Assembly (NCBI GenBank): GCA_945910005.1
Contig: OX246738.1
Coordinates: forward strand, 28,877,738 to 28,941,737
Direction: 5' to 3'
DNA from: Isoperla grammatica
Taxonomy: Eukaryota; Arthropoda; Insecta; Plecoptera; Perlodidae
DNA length: 64,000 bases
Part shown: piece by piece, positions 58,271-64,000 of the stretch
Numbering within the stretch: the first letter of the stretch is position 1
Layout of the letters: each line of letters starts with the position of its first letter
Notes under the pieces: generated by a model
Told to the model about the DNA's origin: nothing
What the model saw: the letters and a program-made list of their open reading frames with translations, nothing else
Databases searched by the model: none
Made by a program: the position numbers and the translations under genes

Positions 58271-60674
58271 ATTACCGATAGAGGTGGCTCAGAGATGAGA
58301 CGTTTCGTGGAGTCGATGGTTCGATACCGGTTACCAGAAATTTTGACTGTAGGTTTTTCCAATAAACTGTATTCCTCAGTCAGAATAGAAATGTTGGTAT
58401 TAAGTCCTAGAAGATAACTAGAGGACATTTATTTTCATATTCTATCCTCACAGCATATTCCTAGTTAGTCACCGGTTGATCAACAACTTGTCCCTCCCAC
58501 AATAGATTTACCAAGGAAATTTACTGTTAGTAATTCTCACGGAATGAAGTAATATTGCAAACCATGTAGCCAAGGAACGCATTGTGCGTTAGTAAAAAGT
58601 AAAAACATACAATTCTATTTTACTGTCAATACACATGAATGTAATTTTTTCATAAATCTATATTATATTATCTAATGGAGGGGCAAAATATAGCAAGGAG
58701 GAAATATGTGGCAAACCTTTATTGGGCAACAAGGCAGAGAATGGCTTAAGTTCCAACTCTGGGTGTTCGAAAGAAGAAGAAGAAGAACATTATTATTTTA
58801 ACATAACCCATTTATAGCTTGGTTAAAAAGTTGACTATTATTAAAGCTTGATATTATACCATTAGGACTGTCTCCTTTAAGTCAAACATTCATTTCAACA
58901 TACAAAATAAACACACAAGTGAAAGTTGGCACAGCGCCTACTCACTAACTCACAAGTTTATCTGTGTCACACATCACGCAGATCTACAATAAGAAGACGA
59001 ACACGATAATACTTACATTGATTTTAACACTTTTATTGAATAGTTCGTCATTTTGAAATGTGTGTGAGTGATACATGTTGATAACAGGATCATGTTCGCA
59101 ATAAATTGTCTGTGAATAGGATCCGAACGTCATGAGTTGTTTGGTATAACGTTGACTTATTATAGAACTATAATATTCCTCGTGAAAAGAGTTTCTATCA
59201 ATGCATGGCTGTTTGTAACATTGTGCTATTTTGTGGAAATAATTTACATTTTCAGTAGGGCTGTGACGAATACAAATAAATTACAAGTATAATATAAGAA
59301 AAAGAAGTAGTAACAAAACCTAATGAAATTGCAAATAGACGTTGAATTTTATGAACAATGAGTCTGGCGCTACTTTAGAATAGTTTCACAACAAATACGT
59401 CATGCAGTTCTAGTTCCAATACATTATCTTAGAACATTGAACAAGAACGTTGGAAGTTTTTCGTCTTTTAAGAATATTATATTTTCTGAAACGGACTCAC
59501 TGAAAATTAAAAGCAAGCCATTTGTGATGCCAAATACAGAACGTAAGTTCATCATAAGTTATATTTCATTGTATATCATTAGTTACGAGTGAGAGCGCTG
59601 AGATTTGTCACAATATTTGTATTTATTTTATATCTATATATTCAGTCATTGATCAATCAATGAATCTATACAATTAATAATGAGCTTATAGGAAAAACAA
59701 AACAAAATAAAATTGTAAAAGATAACACAACTAACAAAATATTATTGAGTTTACTAACAAACTCGATGAAAATACGATACCAAACAAAAGGGTATAGAAG
59801 ATAACATTTTTGGAAAAATTTCATAAATTGAAGATAATATGAAATATATAGTAAAGGGGAAATGAAATATTAGATTGCCGTATAACAGAAATACACACAA
59901 TGAGTGAGAGGAAAGTAAGATCACTACACACAAAAATAACAAAAATAAACATAAAGAGAGAGAAGAACGTACAAACAAACGTTACAGAAGAGGATATTGA
60001 AAAAGAAGTGAGAATGAAATTGGAAAGAGAAAATAAAATAAAAAATAAAAATGAAAATAAGGGAAAATGGGAAATATAGACATCTACTTATTTATTAAAC
60101 GATCCCAACTCAAACGAATGGCTTATTAACCTTCCTCGGGGTACACATCTACTTACACAACCTTGTGCGTACGATGAGGGAACACCAATATTTCGAGGGT
60201 CCTTTTTATAACCTTCCTCAGCTGCCTCATCGCGTACGTCTTTTGTCGTGAGTGGTGCTACGAGGAAAGAATGTGTTTGAACTATTAGCAAGACTCGAAG
60301 TGCTTGAGACTGTTATGTCTAATCAAGAGGCCTAACGGATAATTAAATCTCACCGCTTGCCCTACGGTCTTATAGACGCTAACTCCGAAATCAATCAATT
60401 TAAGTCTGATTAGTGTTATTTTAACGTCGAGATGATTAACGTAGGCTTTTATTTTCCCAACCTTAATTCGACTAATGAGAATTACAAGTGGCAGCTTTTA
60501 GCGAGAGTTTGAAATATAGTCCGTTAGAATCTTAGAGCAGTTTGTATGACTATCATTAGCTTTAAACTAATATAGTCGGGATTACTAGTGAGTTTGGTTG
60601 TTACTATACTAAATTAGAGACAATGTCATGAATAAACATATTTTAGTTTTTACATTTTATTGTAAAAAAAAAAA
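58271..60674. other. Non-coding DNA
   Basis: No gene recognised. 59890-60075 is strongly purine-rich on the plus strand (GAA/AAAT-rich). AACCTTCCTC occurs twice within 60130-60230 inside a short minus-strand frame without splice context. Confidence 0.35.
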
Positions 60675-60920
60675 ACAATTGTGATTTTCAGTGGGGGACT
60701 TTAGTGGGGTATTTAAAGCAAGTAAGCCAACCCTCTCCGAGCACTGTCAACATGTGAGCGATAACCAATCAAAGATCAAAATTTCAAATATGAAATAATG
60801 TGAATCAGTGATGGAACAGTGCGCGTGCGTGCTGACAAAATGCCAGAATCAACAAGGCCGACTAAGAACAACTTTGAATTTATTGAGTGCTTCGTTGCTA
60901 GGACGGCCCCAAAGACGGTA
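60675..60920. repeat. Interspersed repeat, copy 2
   Basis: Direct-orientation relative of 49910-50190 sharing GATTTTCAGTGGGGGACTTT, GTGAGCGATAACCAATCAAA and TTTGAATTTATTGAGTGCTT. Confidence 0.65.
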
Positions 60921-62850
60921 ACACATTAGTATTTTACTTTAATCAATACCAAACGTAGCAATTATTTGCAATGTTTTAACAGACTAGGCATAATTGGTTG
61001 ATACAATGGCCTGTAGAGATCGGCAGGAAATAATAAGCATAGGCGAATCACATTAATTCAGGAGAAAATCTCTGACGTAATTGATCGTTCAACAATATAA
61101 AAGAGGGGCAAAGACGAATATCGATCCCGAATTCAAAGTTGGCTAAATTAAAGATAAACTTACAGCGTAAACATGAGAAGAGCCAAGAAATTTTAGTTTT
61201 TTAAATGGATACTCGTTATAATATAACTCATTTTATTAAAATTATGGAAACAATTTTGTGAAAATAAAATTTGGAAACTGGAAATTCTGGAAAAACCGGA
61301 TTCCTGTTTAGCAAATCTTTGTGAATGACGAACTATTATAAGTAGGTTAACACGTCTGAACTATTCGTAATGTTAATTGAAGAACTCTGTGCGCCAAAAG
61401 TATTCTCAGATACTTATAGTATAGTTGGGTAGGTAATAAAGAAATGTATTTAATTGACAAGAAAAACTCGCATATCCAAATATAAGTAAGTTAAGACTAC
61501 TTAAAAGTACACAGTTGCAACAAAATTAGTGATATTAAAGAAAAGTCTCGCTAAAGTAACATGAAAACTTTCTGTTGTAATTGAAAAGTTTGTCTTACTT
61601 GCTGCCAACTTTCGTGGATCTGGCTAGTCTTCTAGATTAAAATACGTCTTCGCCATCCAAGTCTATACGGCACTCTATCATACCCAGGGACATATCCCTT
61701 CATTACTTAAGACAGTCATACATCTTAAGACTAGAATTCCCAACAGTACTCGTTCTCAACCAGTGTAATCTATATTAATTGGACACTCTTATTATGCCGG
61801 TATTACACGGCTTATTTTTCGTTCAACTCGTTGAATTTTATGCCGAATTTGAGATTTAAAGCTATGAACTATGATATAATTGTAGCATAGTAATTGTGTT
61901 GGGAATGGGAATAAAGATTGAATCGCATTTAGTTAAACGCTCTTTATTCAGCAACGTAAGGGAGCGGGTAGCTTGTAATGCGATTAGGTGTATATAGGCC
62001 TAATAGAGATTTTTCTGTAGGAAACCTGCCCAGAGACAATTCATACCCCCCTTTATGACTAACTATAGGTATTGTGGTATTTGGAATAGTAGAGAAGGAG
62101 TGTACGAGGGCTGTTATACTGTTAGTAGGACACAATTCCAGCATCAAGATTGAAAGTCATTACAGAAAATAACGATGAATCCATCCATTCCATATCATCT
62201 GCAGACAAGTATAACCAAGTTAATAAGCAATCCGCCATGTTTTTACTGTTTTCAAATAACTATAACAGTTAATAATGAAGTTACACTGCCCTGGGCAAAA
62301 ATATTAAAGCTAAATGAAAATGATAAATAAAAACTCCAATCCCGAAAAGTTAATCCCAGTCAGTGGTCTATTTCAAAATGTCTGATTATTGCTCAAATTT
62401 TCGAAATATGTGAGAAGTTAGGTCCCTTGTTCGAGCTTGCGTGGACTGAGTACTCGGATCGACATCAGAACGCGTTCGTGCCACTTGGAGAGATAGAAGA
62501 AACATTTCATTCACACGTAGCTCTCTCTTCTCAACATCAACATCCTTCCTGACGCATTCCACTGTCATTCAGCTTGGTGCAGTCTTCACGGACCGGTTCA
62601 AGCAGCGCGGCTGTACAGTCAACTGGTGCATTCAACAAGCAAATGTACCGATGTGTACTCGGGTTTGGAGCATCCATAATATTCAACATCAAACATTTGA
62701 GAATAAAAACAGTAGACACCTCATTATATGGATTATAAGGATGTTCCGTTAAATCCAGCTTTATGGATAATGTATGTATAGGCCTAGTGTACGCCAGCTT
62801 GTAGTACTTTATGTATATACCGGTACACTATCATCAGGGAATTAGAGACT
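60921..62850. other. Non-coding DNA
   Basis: Nothing confidently identified. A slightly GC-richer stretch at 62420-62660 has minus-strand frames without splice support or family match. Confidence 0.3.
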
Positions 62851-62873
62851 TGTTTTTTTTTTTTTTTTTTTTT
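62850..62873. repeat. Poly-T tract
   Basis: An uninterrupted run of about 22 T. It could be the tail of a minus-strand retroposed element. Confidence 0.85.
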
Positions 62874-62989
62874 AGTTAAAACTATATAAATGCTAAATTG
62901 AAGAATATCGGGATTCATGCTATGCGCTTCGTTTCTATAATGGCTCCAGAGTCACCGGGTACATAAATACACCACTCTAATATAGCTGG

Positions 62990-63210
62990 ATTAAAGTCAA
63001 GTTCCAAAGTTAAAACCCCCAGCCCGAACCGGGCTTCGAACCCTGGACCTTCTGCATTAGAAGCACCCAACTACAGTCTATACGAATGACCCACGCGTCT
63101 AACGTAACGTGGCGTGTTTTATCTTAATAATCACTGACTCATCGTCTTGATTAGCCTCGTAGCCAAACTGTGAGACGTTTAGCCGAATATCATCCCTGTG
63201 AGACCCGAGT
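62990..63210 (-). mobile_element. tRNA-derived SINE
   Basis: The minus strand contains GGTGCTTCTAATGCAGAAGG, TCCAGGGTTCGAAGCC (B box) and CGGTTCGGGCTGGGGG. The adjoining 63136-63200 segment (TCGTCTTGATTAGCC, GTGAGACGTTTAGCCGAATA) matches the piece at 64-127. It lacks a mature tRNA structure. Confidence 0.55.
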
Positions 63211-63655
63211 CTCGACTGATCCTCACGCGGGTGCAATGCAGGTTGCCGACTTCCTCAGCACACGGGCGTGGGATTCTCATTCCATTTCCTGGCGGCAAAA
63301 TGGGGCGGAAAGCGCATAAAGTGGTGGAGTGGGAGAAAAGACTCTCGAAGCATTGGATTACGCTTCCACTTTTTATCGCATCAATATTCCATTTCCCTAC
63401 TCCAGGATGCCTGCCAACCTATGGCTCGTCGGAGAGAACGATTTCAATATAGATTGATTTGCTTTTAATACCGTTGAGTAGACTCGCTTAGTGGTTTAGG
63501 TTTAGTCGTAGTGCGAGCGTTCGTTGAAACAAGCTCGCCATTTGAAAAGTGCGTCGACCTCAAATGAAGTGACATCCCAATGGAAGATACGCTGCTTTTT
63601 AAAAGCACTGTGACGATGCGTGAAACACGTAAACCTTGTGATTGTCCTTTTTTCG

Positions 63656-63836
63656 AAATGGTGCCACCATAACATGCAACAATGTAAAATTGCGCTTGCT
63701 CTTGTAGAAATGGTGCCGCTTAAACATGCAACAATGTAAAATTGCGCTTGCTCTTGTCAAAATGGTGCCACCATAACATGCAACAATGTAAAATTGCGCT
63801 TGCTCTTGTCAAAATGGTGCCACCTAAACATGTGTT
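63656..63836. repeat. 52-bp tandem repeat
   Basis: AAATGGTGCC starts at 63656, 63708, 63760 and 63812. Each full unit continues AACATGCAACAATGTAAAAT and TGCGCTTGCTCTTGT. Three full copies and a partial fourth. Confidence 0.92.
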
Positions 63837-64000
63837 GTTGTTTGAATAACAATATGAATAAAAGCGATTCACGCCTCACGGTAATAGATAGCATTAAAAA
63901 GTAATATTAAAAATGTGCTAATAATAATATCAATTAAATTAACAACCGGAAATATAAAGGCTTTTGTCGCGAATATATTCATAGGCCTATATTCCGTTGC
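63837..64000. other. Window end, no gene seen
   Basis: AT-rich sequence ending in ATAGGCCTATATTCC, an AGGCCT motif common in this genome. Confidence 0.4.

Overview
This is an AT-rich, repeat-dense stretch of animal nuclear DNA. The evidence is spliceosomal introns, an unmistakable metazoan RGS protein, tRNA-derived SINEs, many MITEs and long AGGCCTAG-rich tracts. The repeat style suits a marine invertebrate deuterostome such as an echinoderm, but that is only an impression. There are no bacterial operons, and most open frames in the window are chance or repeat-derived.

Three coding loci can be supported. (1) On the minus strand at 6079-2760 is a complete three-exon gene for a secreted protein: a signal peptide, one sushi/CCP-like domain, and a long Thr/Ala/Val mucin-like array coded by an 18-bp minisatellite. 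Its predicted length is 430 aa. (2) On the plus strand at 20662-22578 are two internal exons of a type I membrane protein, joined in a compatible phase: a short extracellular piece with an Arg-Cys-Glu motif, then a transmembrane helix. The rest of this gene was not found. (3) On the minus strand at 54644-41334 are the last four coding exons of an RGS protein of the RZ subfamily (RGS17/19/20 type), which terminates Galpha(i/z) signalling. Exon phases and residues agree throughout. The 5' exon carrying the start and the expected cysteine string was not found.

The main structural event is a recent direct duplication. Copy A (6745-15293, 8.5 kb) recurs as copy B (26119-37306, 11.2 kb), and the two flank the membrane-protein exons. 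The copies differ by a few percent, by a 423-bp TIR element present only in A (8690-9112), by a 3.2-kb TIR-bounded insertion present only in B (27025-30202), and by a ~140-bp deletion in B. The B-only insertion carries a duplicated short open frame, AGGCCTAG minisatellites and a further nested MITE.

The rest is introns and intergenic DNA with mobile-element relics: TIR/foldback MITEs (857, 4574, 4722, 19222, 29611, 45012, 51045, 54115, 54973, 57646), a three-unit array inside a TIR pair (51813-54103), tRNA-derived SINEs, and simple repeats (ATTT, TAATAC, CA, poly-G). No tRNA or rRNA gene and no CRISPR array is present. Exon boundaries were read by eye from splice signals and phase; no alignment or transcript data were available.
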